DNA from: MWCO01 sp964488865
GTDB taxonomy: Bacteria > Myxococcota_A > Polyangia > Polyangiales > Polyangiaceae
Assembly (NCBI GenBank): GCA_964488865.1
Contig: CAZAWR010000024.1
Location: 45,235 to 109,234 of the forward strand
Length of the DNA stretch: 64,000 nucleotides
Direction: 5' to 3'
The stretch's first letter is position 1, and the number at the start of each line of letters is the position of its first letter. This document shows positions 32,940 to 41,767 of the stretch, piece by piece. A model generated the notes under the pieces. That model was not told where the DNA came from. It saw only the letters and a program-made list of their open reading frames with translations, and did no database searches. A program made the position numbers and the translations under genes.

Positions 32940-33830
32940 CGGCGCGGCGTAGTCCGCGCTCATGTCACACACCGGGTCGTCGACACAGTCCTCGTCGTCA
33001 CAGTCGACCTTCTGATCGAAGTCGTCGTCGACCCCGTTGTCGCAGATCTCGAAGGGCGCGGAGTAGGGGGCGGGAGTGCAGTACGGGTCCGTGGTGCAGT
33101 CCTCGTCGTCACAGTCGACCTTCTGATCGAAGTCGTCGTCGACCCCGTTGTCGCAGATCTCGAAGGGCGCGGAGTAAGGGGCGGGAGTGCAGTACGGGTC
33201 GGTGAGGCAGTCCTCGTCGTCGCAGTCGACCTTCTGGTCGAAGTCGTCGTCCTCGCCGTTGTTGCAGATCTCCATGGGCGCCATGTACGCGCCGCCGGAC
33301 CCGCCCGCGTTGCACCCAGAGAAGCCCGCACAGTCCTCGTCGGCGCAGTCGGCCCTCCCGTCGAAGTCGTCGTCCTTGCCGTTGTCGCAGATCTCCGAGG
33401 GGGCCATGTACGCGCCGCCCGACCCACCCGCATTGCAGCCCGAGAAGCCCGCACAGTCCTCGTCGGCGCAGTCGACCCTCCCGTCCCCGTCATCGTCGAC
33501 GCCGTTGTCGCAGGTCTCCATGGGGGCCATGTACGCGCCGCCGGCCCCACCCGCATTGCAGCCGGAAAAGCCCGCGCAGTCTTCGTCCGCGCAGTCGATT
33601 CGCTCGTCCCCGTCGTCGTCGACGCCGTTGTCACAAACCTCCGTCTCGTCCCCCGGCAACGTCTCCACCGAGCCGCCGCAGCCCGCCATCGCGAGCCCGA
33701 TCGCCGTCGACACGACCAACGGCGCCTTCCACCACTCCTTGCGTCGGACCACCTTCTCTTTGCGATCGAGGGACCGACAGATCTCCTCGAGATACGCCCT
33801 GGCTAGCTTCGCATGATCACTCGAACCCAT
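32934..33830 (-). CDS. Lipoprotein with six Asp/Cys repeats of MopE type
   Basis: A predicted 298-residue protein. The ATG at 33830 has an ideal GGAGG site. Residues 1-33 are charged and helical (a cytoplasm-like segment), then a hydrophobic stretch ends in lipobox AMAGC at about 50, so the lipidation signal is unusually far from the start. Six tandem repeats of about 40 residues follow, each with CDNG-x-DDD-x-D and DCxDEDC and usually ending MAP or SAPFE. Such repeats bind calcium or other metals and resemble the MopE metal-binding motif. Repeats 1-3 carry GFSGCNAGG-GGAYMAP, and 4-6 carry TDPYC-PAPYSAPF, so two sub-blocks arose by separate duplications. I infer a surface metal-binding or adhesive protein. 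Confidence 0.85.
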   Translation of the reverse strand: MGSSDHAKLARAYLEEICRSLDRKEKVVRRKEWWKAPLVVSTAIGLAMAGCGGSVETLPGDETEVCDNGVDDDGDERIDCADEDCAGFSGCNAGGAGGAYMAPMETCDNGVDDDGDGRVDCADEDCAGFSGCNAGGSGGAYMAPSEICDNGKDDDFDGRADCADEDCAGFSGCNAGGSGGAYMAPMEICNNGEDDDFDQKVDCDDEDCLTDPYCTPAPYSAPFEICDNGVDDDFDQKVDCDDEDCTTDPYCTPAPYSAPFEICDNGVDDDFDQKVDCDDEDCVDDPVCDMSADYAAPF

Positions 33831-33913
33831 GGGTTGCCTCCGTGTGGCACATGGACGGTTCCACTGCAGAGTCCGTTCCAATGCTGACTCTCAAAGAACC
33901 ATTGAAAATTTAG

Positions 33914-34915
33914 CTATTCCCCGCGCGTAGGGCCCGCGCTCCCGACCCCCTGAGGTGGGTCGTGGCACAGTGTGGCGCACGATCGCCCCACCGTGGACCG
34001 GATCGTCTCCACCTCGTCGACCTGCGGCGCCCAGCCGAACGTGCGCCGGAGCGCTCCGTCCGAAATCACGCAAGGGTGCTTGATGAAGTTGACCAGGTAA
34101 GGCGGGAGCGTGGAGGTGAACAGACTCGCCACGCGCAGGTACGCGAACGCCACGGAAGAAGGCACGGGCACGCGACTCGCCCCTGCCATGTCCACCACAG
34201 CGCTCCAAGGCAGCGCGCTCTTGCCCGCTACGTTGAAGACGCCGATGGCGGTCCCTCCGACTACCGCAAGAATCGCCGACGTGAGGTCCCGCTCATGGAC
34301 GAGCTGCACCATCGGGTCGAACCCCATCATCACCGGAACGCGAGGCTGCCGCAGGAACCGGCTCATGGCGTTCTGGATGCCGGGCCCCACGACGTTGCAG
34401 GGGCGCAGAACCACGGTCTGCATCTGCGGGTACCGATACATCGTCATCCACGCGTGGTTGTCGAGCTGGATCGCGTCCGCGATCTCCGGGAACTCCGTGC
34501 CGGCCCGCAGCGGATCGTCCTCGGAGATCGGCGTGTGATTCATCGGGTCCGCGCCGTAGATGTGAAACGTCGACAGGACCACGAGCCTTCGAACCCCGTA
34601 CTTCAAGCACAGCGCCGTGATCTTCTGACCGCCGATCACGTTCAGCTCGAATCGCTTCTCGAGCTGCTCCTTGAGGTTCCCCACGCGCCCCAAGTGCAAG
34701 GCCAGCGAAGGGCGATGCCGCCGAAACACGTCCTCGATCCCCGTCCTGTTGTAGTGCGCACGAACCAACGTCGTCCCTTCCGGCAAGACCGATGCGGAAG
34801 GCAGAGCGCGATAGTCGACGCCGACGACGTGGTATCCCCGATCGTGCAGGGCATGCGCGACCTGCCCGGCGAGCCCTCCCGCGATCCCCGTGACCAGGGC
34901 CACTTCCCGGTCCAT
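33914..34915 (-). CDS. NAD-dependent epimerase/dehydratase (extended SDR)
   Basis: A predicted 333-residue Rossmann-fold enzyme. The nucleotide-binding loop is TGIAGGLAGQVA near residue 9, slightly altered from the usual GxxGxxG. VLSTFHIYG supplies the Ser/Thr. The expected YxxxK is not obvious: the matching region reads DNHAWMTMYRYPQ, so catalysis may be altered. RPCNVVGPG and LVHERDLTSAI are normal family marks. The start codon overlaps the stop of the acyltransferase gene (TGATG), so the two are translationally coupled. Such epimerase plus acyltransferase pairs are frequent in myxobacteria, and a role in lipid or glycolipid modification is plausible. Confidence 0.82.
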   Translation of the reverse strand: MDREVALVTGIAGGLAGQVAHALHDRGYHVVGVDYRALPSASVLPEGTTLVRAHYNRTGIEDVFRRHRPSLALHLGRVGNLKEQLEKRFELNVIGGQKITALCLKYGVRRLVVLSTFHIYGADPMNHTPISEDDPLRAGTEFPEIADAIQLDNHAWMTMYRYPQMQTVVLRPCNVVGPGIQNAMSRFLRQPRVPVMMGFDPMVQLVHERDLTSAILAVVGGTAIGVFNVAGKSALPWSAVVDMAGASRVPVPSSVAFAYLRVASLFTSTLPPYLVNFIKHPCVISDGALRRTFGWAPQVDEVETIRSTVGRSCATLCHDPPQGVGSAGPTRGE

Positions 34916-35775
34916 CACGCGAACACCGACTTCCGCCGCCTCAACCCCTCGTCGACCATCTCCTGGACGCGATCCATCACCAGCCGGACCTTCTCGTCGA
35001 TGGCCTGGTCCTCGTCGTCCCATCGGCCTTCGAAATGCATCGGTTTGCCGAAGGTGACGTGAAAGCGCGTGGGAAGGGGGAGGTAGGCGAGCAGGCCAAC
35101 CACAGGCAGGTGGGGCGGGACCGGCCAGTAAGGTGTCCCGAAGAGCTTCGAAAGCAGCTTGGCGTCGTGCACGCTGAGGATGGACTCCTCCGCACCCACG
35201 ACGGCAACGGGCACGACGGGTGAGTGGGTCTCGAGGGCCAGGCGCATGAAACCGCGTCCGAAGGGTTGAAGCTGGTATCGACGGTCCCATGTTTTTCCTG
35301 ACCCGCGGGCGCCTTCGGGGAAGACGAGGATGGCGTTGTCGGCCTCGAGCAGGTTGCGACAATTGACAGGGTCGCCGAGCACGGAACCGCTTCGGGCGAA
35401 GACTTCGCTGACGTAGGGCAGGGTGGAGAACCACCGCTCGGCCATGCCGCGCACGAGGCGCGGCGGCTTCGCCTCCAGCATGCACGCGGTGGCGACCACG
35501 AGCCCGTCGAAGGGAAGCTGCCCCGAGTGGTTAGGGACCACCAGCACGCGCCCCGGGGGAAGGTTCTCGATCCCGTGGATGCGGGGGCGAAAGTACCGGT
35601 AGATGTAGTGGGCGAGCTTCGCGGCGCCCCTGCAGTGCTCAGCGTGGAAACCCCAGGCGTCGTAGCCGAGGGCGTTGCGCTCCAGCGCAAGCGAATCCAC
35701 GGCGTGGTCGACCACGGGGTCATCGGGCAGGATGGCTGCGAGCGTCTTGAGCATCTGCGACTCCCATGATGCCAC
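34915..35775 (-). CDS. PlsC-like glycerolipid acyltransferase
   Basis: A predicted 286-residue membrane-associated acyltransferase. The catalytic block is NHSGQLPFD (about 82-90) and the acyl-acceptor block FPEGARGSG is near 155, as in the LPLAT superfamily. RLVRGMAERWF and the basic C-terminus (LRRRKSVFA) fit membrane attachment. I place it among the hemolysin/DGAT-like branch rather than the essential PlsC, because the spacing H-x6-D is longer than the classical H-x4-D. The GTG at 35775 and the ATG at 35754 are both possible starts. It is the upstream partner of the epimerase gene. Confidence 0.85.
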   Translation of the reverse strand: MASWESQMLKTLAAILPDDPVVDHAVDSLALERNALGYDAWGFHAEHCRGAAKLAHYIYRYFRPRIHGIENLPPGRVLVVPNHSGQLPFDGLVVATACMLEAKPPRLVRGMAERWFSTLPYVSEVFARSGSVLGDPVNCRNLLEADNAILVFPEGARGSGKTWDRRYQLQPFGRGFMRLALETHSPVVPVAVVGAEESILSVHDAKLLSKLFGTPYWPVPPHLPVVGLLAYLPLPTRFHVTFGKPMHFEGRWDDEDQAIDEKVRLVMDRVQEMVDEGLRRRKSVFA

Positions 35776-35801
35776 AGGCTCCGCTGCGATGGTGCGTCAG
35801 G

Positions 35802-37310
35802 TCAGGTCGATCGTCGGGATCGGTGGGTTGTCACCCAAGCCGACAGCCTGGAAGCGTCGAGGCTCTCGGCTCGGGCCGCACCCGCCGCCTTCCTCTCGAG
35901 CCCCGCCGCGGCCAAGGCCACGGCCACCGCAAGCGACTCGGACATGTCCGCGCTCGGCACGCCGTAACCCATGAGCTGGTCCCGGTGCGCGTCAATGAAC
36001 CCAGTGTCGTAGTTCCCGGCCACGAAGTCCGGGTGCGCCATGAGCCGCTCGTGGAATGCGAGGTTCGTTCGGATGCCCGTGACCACGTACTCATGCAAGG
36101 CCCGACGCATGCGCGCGATGGCCTGGTCGCGGGTCGGCGCCCACACGGCGAGCTTGGAAACCAGCGGGTCGTAATAGCTCGAGATCGTGCAGCCGGGGTA
36201 GGCGCCGCTGTCGTCGCGCACGCCAGGTCCCGACGGGACGCGCAGCTGTTCGATCGTGCCGGGGCTGGGCAGGAAGTTGGTCGACGGGTCCTCCGCGTAG
36301 ACACGACACTCGATGGATGCGCCGCGCCGGTGGATCTGCTCCTGGGTCCACGACAGGGGTTCGCCCGCGGCCACCCGCACCATTTCGCGCACCAAGTCCG
36401 TGCCCGTGACCCACTCGGTGATCGGGTGCTCGACTTGCAAGCGCGTGTTCATCTCGAGGAAGTAGAAGGACTTGTCGGCCGACAGCAGGAACTCGAACGT
36501 CCCCGCCGAGAAGTAGCCCACCGACTTCGCTCCCTTGACCGCGATCTCCCCCATCTTCTCGACGATGTCCTGGGTGAGCACCGGACAAGGGGTCTCCTCG
36601 ACGACCTTCTGGTGCCGTCGCTGGATCGAGCAGTCGCGCTCGAAGAGGTGGACGACGTTGCCGTGGCGGTCGCCAAGCACCTGGATCTCGACGTGGCGGG
36701 GTTGGATGATCGCCTTTTCGAGGTAGACGGTGTCATCGCCGAAGGCTTTCAGGGACTCGCTCTTGGCGCGTTCCCAGGCGCTGGCCATCTCGTCGGCGCC
36801 GTGCACGAGGCGCATGCCTTTGCCGCCCCCTCCCGCGGATGCCTTGAGCATCACGGGGTAGCCGAGCTCCTGCGCGCGTTCCCTGGCTTCCTCCACCGTG
36901 TCGCACGTGGCTCCCGGCACCACGGGGACACCCGCTTTCGACATCAGGTCTCGCGCCGCGGTCTTCGATCCCATCGAGGAGATGGCCGAAGCCGGCGGGC
37001 CGATGAACACGACCCCGCTGTCCGCGCACGCCTTCGCGAAGGCCGCGTTCTCCGACAGGAACCCGTAGCCCGGGTGAACCGCGTCCGCCTTCGTCTGCTT
37101 GATCGCTTCGAGAACCCGATCGAACCTCAGGTAGCTCGACGACGCGGGCGCCTCCCCGATCGGCACGGCCTCGTCCGCCATCCGCACGTGCAGCGCCGCC
37201 CGGTCGACGTCGCTGTAGACGGCCACGGATCGGATTCCCATCTCGCGCAGGGTGCGGATCACACGGCAAGCGATCTCCCCCCGGTTGGCGACGAGCACCT
37301 TCTTGAACAT
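35802..37310 (-). CDS. accC: Biotin carboxylase subunit of acetyl/propionyl-CoA carboxylase
   Basis: A predicted 502-residue ATP-grasp enzyme that carboxylates biotin. The N-terminus KVLVANRGEIACRVIRTLRE, the Gly-rich loop KASAGGGGKGMRLV, HVEIQVLGDRHGN, ERDCSIQRRHQK and EMNTRLQVEHPITE are all intact. About 50 residues follow the normal C-terminus, Ala-rich and without a biotin-attachment MKM motif, so a separate carrier protein is required. The ATG at 37310 is fixed by homology. It is divergent from xseA across a 102-bp gap that must hold both promoters. Confidence 0.94.
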   Translation of the reverse strand: MFKKVLVANRGEIACRVIRTLREMGIRSVAVYSDVDRAALHVRMADEAVPIGEAPASSSYLRFDRVLEAIKQTKADAVHPGYGFLSENAAFAKACADSGVVFIGPPASAISSMGSKTAARDLMSKAGVPVVPGATCDTVEEARERAQELGYPVMLKASAGGGGKGMRLVHGADEMASAWERAKSESLKAFGDDTVYLEKAIIQPRHVEIQVLGDRHGNVVHLFERDCSIQRRHQKVVEETPCPVLTQDIVEKMGEIAVKGAKSVGYFSAGTFEFLLSADKSFYFLEMNTRLQVEHPITEWVTGTDLVREMVRVAAGEPLSWTQEQIHRRGASIECRVYAEDPSTNFLPSPGTIEQLRVPSGPGVRDDSGAYPGCTISSYYDPLVSKLAVWAPTRDQAIARMRRALHEYVVTGIRTNLAFHERLMAHPDFVAGNYDTGFIDAHRDQLMGYGVPSADMSESLAVAVALAAAGLERKAAGAARAESLDASRLSAWVTTHRSRRST

Positions 37311-37412
37311 GGGGGACTTCTTACATCGGTTCGTGCCCGGTCCCAAGTCCCAGGTGGCGGGGCTGCGTCCGCGGGATCGACATTTCCGGCGTGCGCCTCT
37401 AGCCTTCTGCCC

Positions 37413-38798
37413 ATGGCCGTGCTGCCGGGCTTTCCACCCAGCTCGTCGTCGGAGGCTCCCGCGCTGTCCGTGGCCGAGCTGGACCGACGGCTGCGCACTG
37501 CGGTCGAGGGCGTGAGCCTTGGCGTCTGGGTACAAGGAGAAGTGCGGGGCCTGAAGGTGGCCACGTCTGGGCACGTGTACTTCACGCTCAAGGACGAGCA
37601 GCAGGATGCGATGATCGAGGCGGTGGCGTACCGCGACGACGCGTTGCGGACGCGTCGTGTGCTCACCGAGGGGGCGCGGGTCCTGGTGCGTGGCAAGGCC
37701 ACGGTATGGGCACCGCGAGGCCGTCTGCAGCTGGTGGTCGAGGCAGCCCGGCCCGCGGGGCGAGGTGCCCTGCTCGAAGCGCTCGAGCGCCTCAAGGAGA
37801 AGCTGCGAGCCGAAGGTCTGTTCGAGCCCGCTCGCAAGCGACCCGTCCCCCCCGACGCGCGCTGCATCGGTGTGGTCACGAGCGCGTCGGGCGCCGTCAT
37901 CCACGACATCATTCGCGTGGCGTTTCGTCGAGGTGCTCCGAGCCTCTTGCTGGCCCCCGCGCAGGTGCAGGGCGACGACGCTCCGCGCAGCATCATGGCG
38001 GCGCTCGTGAAGCTGCAACGGGTGCGCGGACTCGACGTGATCATCGTGGGCCGGGGCGGCGGGTCGATGGAAGACCTCATGCCGTTCAACGACGAGCGTG
38101 TGGTGCGTTGCGTGGCAGCGTGTCCGATCCCCACGGTGTCGGCGGTGGGCCACGAGGTGGATGTGACGCTCACGGACCTGGTGGCGGACGCGCGCGCAGC
38201 GACGCCGTCGCAAGCGGCGGAGATGGTGGTGGCTGACAGGCAGCAGAACGAACGGTCGCTCGCGCACCTTCGGGCGCGGCTGCACAGGGCGATGGTTGCC
38301 CATGTGCGCGAGGACCGCGGGGTATTGCGGGAGCTGCAGCGGCGACTCGGCGACCCAAGGCGGGCGATCGACGAGCGCCAGCAGCGGCTCGACGACCTCG
38401 TGCAGCGAGCGCAGGGGGCGATGCAGGCGATGCAGGCGTCGCGTCGCGTGGCGCTGGACCGGCTCGAGCGACGCTTGGTGGCGCGGCACCCGCGGGTGGT
38501 GCTGACGCGGACGCGCGCGCAGTTGGACTCCTTGCGATGGCGGGCGGCGGGGGCCATGCGCGCCGCGTTGCGAGCGCGTCGTGCGGACCTTTCGGGGAAG
38601 GGGACGCAGCTCGAAGCTCTCTCGCCCCTGGCGGTCCTGGCCCGCGGCTACGCCATCGCCGTGGGTCCCGACGGTCGCGCTTTGCTCGACGCCTCGCAGG
38701 TCGAGCCCGGCGATACGATCGAGGTGCGGCTGCGCCACGGCCAGCTTTCGGCCGGGGTGCTGCGGTCGTCCGGGGAAGCGTCCGGTGAAGAGAGCTAA
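37413..38798 (+). CDS. xseA: Exodeoxyribonuclease VII large subunit
   Basis: A predicted 461-residue nuclease subunit. The N-terminal OB fold (LSVAELDRRLRTAVEG, VWVQGEVRGLK, GHVYFTLKDEQ) binds single-stranded DNA. The catalytic part has GVVTSASGAVIHDI, the VGRGGGSMEDLMPFNDE block and SAVGHEVDVTLTDLVAD. A long helical coiled-coil segment (about 270-400) and a small beta end (ARGYAIAVG) complete it. Only this large subunit is visible; xseB is not adjacent downstream, where an AroE-like gene starts after about 80 bp. Confidence 0.95.
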   Translation: MAVLPGFPPSSSSEAPALSVAELDRRLRTAVEGVSLGVWVQGEVRGLKVATSGHVYFTLKDEQQDAMIEAVAYRDDALRTRRVLTEGARVLVRGKATVWAPRGRLQLVVEAARPAGRGALLEALERLKEKLRAEGLFEPARKRPVPPDARCIGVVTSASGAVIHDIIRVAFRRGAPSLLLAPAQVQGDDAPRSIMAALVKLQRVRGLDVIIVGRGGGSMEDLMPFNDERVVRCVAACPIPTVSAVGHEVDVTLTDLVADARAATPSQAAEMVVADRQQNERSLAHLRARLHRAMVAHVREDRGVLRELQRRLGDPRRAIDERQQRLDDLVQRAQGAMQAMQASRRVALDRLERRLVARHPRVVLTRTRAQLDSLRWRAAGAMRAALRARRADLSGKGTQLEALSPLAVLARGYAIAVGPDGRALLDASQVEPGDTIEVRLRHGQLSAGVLRSSGEASGEES

Positions 38799-38879
38799 GC
38801 GCCATCCCATTTCCCCACACCACTTCGTGCTTCCCCCGTCGTAGACTCTCCGGTTGCGACCCATGGGGTGCCCCACGTG

Positions 38880-39800
38880 ATGCCATTCGGATCCCACGAC
38901 TGTGCGATCGGCGGATGCAGCCGCGAAATCGCTGCGCTGGGCGCCATCGTGCGGGCCGCGCTGCAGGCCCTCGAGCTACCCGGCGAGGTCTACAAGGTCC
39001 GTGTGTCCGACGCTGTGGAGCTTGCAAAGCTCGTTCGTTCCCTCCGACGGGGAAAGCTGGGTATGGTCTCGCTCTCGGGTGCCGTCTGTGGGGAAGCCCC
39101 TCGCATGGTCGACGAGCTTGGCCCTTCCGCACGGCATTCTGGCTACGCGAACATGTTGATGGGCACGCCTTCGGGGGTCTTCGGCCACGACACCACCTAC
39201 GAGGCGTTTCTCGAGGTGCTCGACACGGTGCCTGCCCCGCGCTCGACGGCTGTGGTCGTGGGGGCCGGAGCGCCGGCTTTCGCAGCCGTGGCCGCATGCC
39301 GCCAGCTCGGGTTCCAGTTCATCGGTATCACCAGCCGATCCTGGCTCTCCACGGAAGTGCTCCACGACTCGCCCACTGCCGCCAGGCTCCGGACCCTCGG
39401 CGCGCTCCCCACCCTGTGGCCCAGCCCAACCGGCGCCTCCCCGACCACCCGGTTCTCCCAGGAGATGCGGCTCCAGTTCCTCGAGCTCGCCGCTTCCGCC
39501 CAGGTCATCATCCAGACCGTCCCCGTCGCCCCCTCCTCCAAGGACGCGCGCCTCCTATCCCGTGTCGTCTCCTGGTCACAAACACGTAGCGACGCCACCG
39601 TGTGCGATCTGGTATACGGAAGCCCACCTGGTCCGTTTCTGGTCGAAGCCCACCGACATGGCCTCACTGGGATCGGAGGCGTCGAGATGCTCACAACGCG
39701 TGGCTTGAAAATGGTGGAGACGTGGACGGGGATGCGCCCCCCGCGCGAACCGATCCATGCCGCCGCCCTCCGAGCCTGCGCGAGATCACGCGATGAGTGA
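38880..39800 (+). CDS. Shikimate-dehydrogenase-like (AroE-fold) protein
   Basis: A predicted 306-residue protein of the AroE fold. The N-terminal substrate domain has MLMGTPSGVFGHDTTYEAF, in place of the usual GxNTDxxGF. The nucleotide domain begins STAVVVGAGAPAFAAVAAC. The C-terminal DLVYGSPPGPFLVEAHRHGL and GVEMLTTRGLKMVETWTG follow the family pattern. The Lys of the AroE active site is not evident in VSLSGAVCGEAPRMVD, so true shikimate reduction is doubtful and a divergent paralogue is more likely. The GTG at 38868 is an alternative start. The stop overlaps the start of the debranching-enzyme gene by 8 bp, so the two are coupled although no metabolic link is obvious. Confidence 0.75.
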   Translation: MPFGSHDCAIGGCSREIAALGAIVRAALQALELPGEVYKVRVSDAVELAKLVRSLRRGKLGMVSLSGAVCGEAPRMVDELGPSARHSGYANMLMGTPSGVFGHDTTYEAFLEVLDTVPAPRSTAVVVGAGAPAFAAVAACRQLGFQFIGITSRSWLSTEVLHDSPTAARLRTLGALPTLWPSPTGASPTTRFSQEMRLQFLELAASAQVIIQTVPVAPSSKDARLLSRVVSWSQTRSDATVCDLVYGSPPGPFLVEAHRHGLTGIGGVEMLTTRGLKMVETWTGMRPPREPIHAAALRACARSRDE

Positions 39801-41763
39801 CCTGATCTGGCCCGCCCTGCACGTGGACGGAAAGCTCACCCACGCCCGCGCCGAATGGATCGCTGGCAACGGTGCGGGCGCCTACGCTTCCTCCACCGTC
39901 GCGCTGATGCACACCCGGCGTTACCACGGGTTGCTCGTCGCCGCCCTCGAACCCCCGCTCAAGCGCACCGTCGTCGTGTCCCACGTCGACACCCGGTTGC
40001 AGGACGGCGCTCAGGAGATCGAGCTCGCAAGCCACCAGTTCCCGACGGTCCCACCGCGGGAAGGGTACCGCTACCTGCAGTGGTTCCACCAGGACCCCTT
40101 GCCTCGATGGACTTACGGTCTCGCCAGGGGAACCCTCGAGAAGACCCTCGCCTTGGTGCGCGGCGCCAACGCCCTCGTGATTCGCTACGTGTGGAGCGGT
40201 GCCGCCCCCATTCCCATGTCCGCGCGTCCGCTGCTCGCCATGCGCGACCACCACGGCCTCACCCACGTGCACGGAGCCATGATCCAGCGCGTGCTGCTGC
40301 GGCCCCGTGAGGTCTGCGTGCAGCCCCTGCGCACCCTCCCCAAGGTCGTCTTCCGTCACGCCGGCACCTTCGTCGGCTCGCCCGATTGGTGGCATCGGTT
40401 CGAGTACCTCGGCGAACAGGACCGCGGGCTCGAGTTCCAGGAAGACCTCTGGTCTCCCGGCGTCTTCCGTTTGACCCTCCAGCCCGATGTCCCCCAATAC
40501 ATCGTCGTTGGGCTCGACTCCCTACCCGATCGCGAGGGCGACGAGCTGTTCGAGGAGTCCGCGGATGCCCTGCGCGCTTGCGACCCGGGCCCCTCCCGCT
40601 GCTGGTCCGTGCGCAGCCTGTCCGTGGCCGCCAACCTGTTTCGCGCCGACCTCTGCCCCACTCCAGGCATCATTGCCGGCTACCCCTGGTTCGAGATCTG
40701 GGGCCGCCACACGCTCATCGGTCTGCCGGGCCTGTACTTCACGACCGGCCGCGTCGAGCAAGCCAAGAGCGTCGTCGAGAGCCTCCTGCAGCGCATGCTG
40801 GCCGGACGCCTGCCCAACCGCCTCCCCGACGACGGAAGGCCTGCCGAGTACCATGCCGCCGATGCGACCTTGTTGCTGTTCGGCGTGGCACGACGGCTCA
40901 CCGAGTTGCTGCCGGAGGCCGACCCGTTCCCCCGCAACGTTCTCCTCCCCGCCCTTCGAAACGTGTTCGAGGCGCACCTCGCCGGCACGCACGACGACAT
41001 CCGCGTCACCCCGTCCGGGTTGCTCACTTCGGGGAACCCAGGCACGTCACTCACGTGGATGGACGCACGCGTGGCAGGCCACCCGGTCTCGTCCCGGTGG
41101 GGGCTCGCGATCGAGCTGCAGGCCCTGTGGTCCAAGGGTTGCGATGACCTCGCGTGGCTCGCCCATCGCTTCGGTGACACCGCCCTCGCCACGAAGGCCG
41201 CCCTCGCACGCGATGCGGCCCGGCAGAGCTTCTCCCGTCGCTTCTGGTGCGAGCAGACGAGCTACCCCTACGACGTGGTGTCTGCGAGCGAGGAGCCTCA
41301 CGCCGCCTGGTCCGACGCGTCCGTTCGTCCGAATGCGCTCGTTGCGCTCTCGATCGACCCGTCTCTCTTCACCCATGAGCAGGCCCGCCTGATCATCGAG
41401 AGGGTGGAGCGCGACCTGTTGACCGAGATGGGCATCCGCACCCTGTCCCCTTACGAGCCGGGTTATCGCGGGACCTACACGGGCGGCATCGAGGACCGAG
41501 ACCGGGCGTATCACCAGGGAACGGCGTGGCCCTTCCTCTTCGGTGCGCTATCCCGCGCCATTCGCCATACCTTCCCCGACGACGCGGATCGCAAGGACCG
41601 CATGCGCGCGCTGCTCGAGAGCGCACTCTCCAAGCAAGTCGCCGTCGGACAGGTGCCCGAGGTGGCCGATGGCGACCCGCCTCACCGGCCCGATGGCTGT
41701 GTGGCGTACGCCGCCAGCGTGGCGGAAATGCTCCGTGCCCTCGTCGACGACCTGGGGTTGTAG
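39793..41763 (+). CDS. Glycogen debranching enzyme (archaeal/bacterial amylo-1,6-glucosidase type)
   Basis: A predicted 656-residue enzyme that removes alpha-1,6 branches of glycogen. The N-terminal domain has AEWIAGNGAGAYASST and RRYHGLLVAA, the signature of this family. The C-terminal (alpha/alpha)6 barrel has AGYPWFEIWGRHTLIGLPGL, PNRLPDDG, YHAADATLLL, LTWMDARV and YHQGTAWPF. The start is the ATG at 39793, overlapping the AroE-like gene. It fits with the starch-active GH13 enzyme at the left edge as part of alpha-glucan metabolism, though the two genes are far apart. It ends 4 bp from the convergent SUMF-fold gene. Confidence 0.93.
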   Translation: MSDLIWPALHVDGKLTHARAEWIAGNGAGAYASSTVALMHTRRYHGLLVAALEPPLKRTVVVSHVDTRLQDGAQEIELASHQFPTVPPREGYRYLQWFHQDPLPRWTYGLARGTLEKTLALVRGANALVIRYVWSGAAPIPMSARPLLAMRDHHGLTHVHGAMIQRVLLRPREVCVQPLRTLPKVVFRHAGTFVGSPDWWHRFEYLGEQDRGLEFQEDLWSPGVFRLTLQPDVPQYIVVGLDSLPDREGDELFEESADALRACDPGPSRCWSVRSLSVAANLFRADLCPTPGIIAGYPWFEIWGRHTLIGLPGLYFTTGRVEQAKSVVESLLQRMLAGRLPNRLPDDGRPAEYHAADATLLLFGVARRLTELLPEADPFPRNVLLPALRNVFEAHLAGTHDDIRVTPSGLLTSGNPGTSLTWMDARVAGHPVSSRWGLAIELQALWSKGCDDLAWLAHRFGDTALATKAALARDAARQSFSRRFWCEQTSYPYDVVSASEEPHAAWSDASVRPNALVALSIDPSLFTHEQARLIIERVERDLLTEMGIRTLSPYEPGYRGTYTGGIEDRDRAYHQGTAWPFLFGALSRAIRHTFPDDADRKDRMRALLESALSKQVAVGQVPEVADGDPPHRPDGCVAYAASVAEMLRALVDDLGL

Positions 41764-41767
41764 AGTC

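Noticed and set aside
33187..33816. A 209-codon plus-strand repetitive frame
   Set aside because: It is antisense to the MopE-type repeats; the repeats make any frame look periodic.
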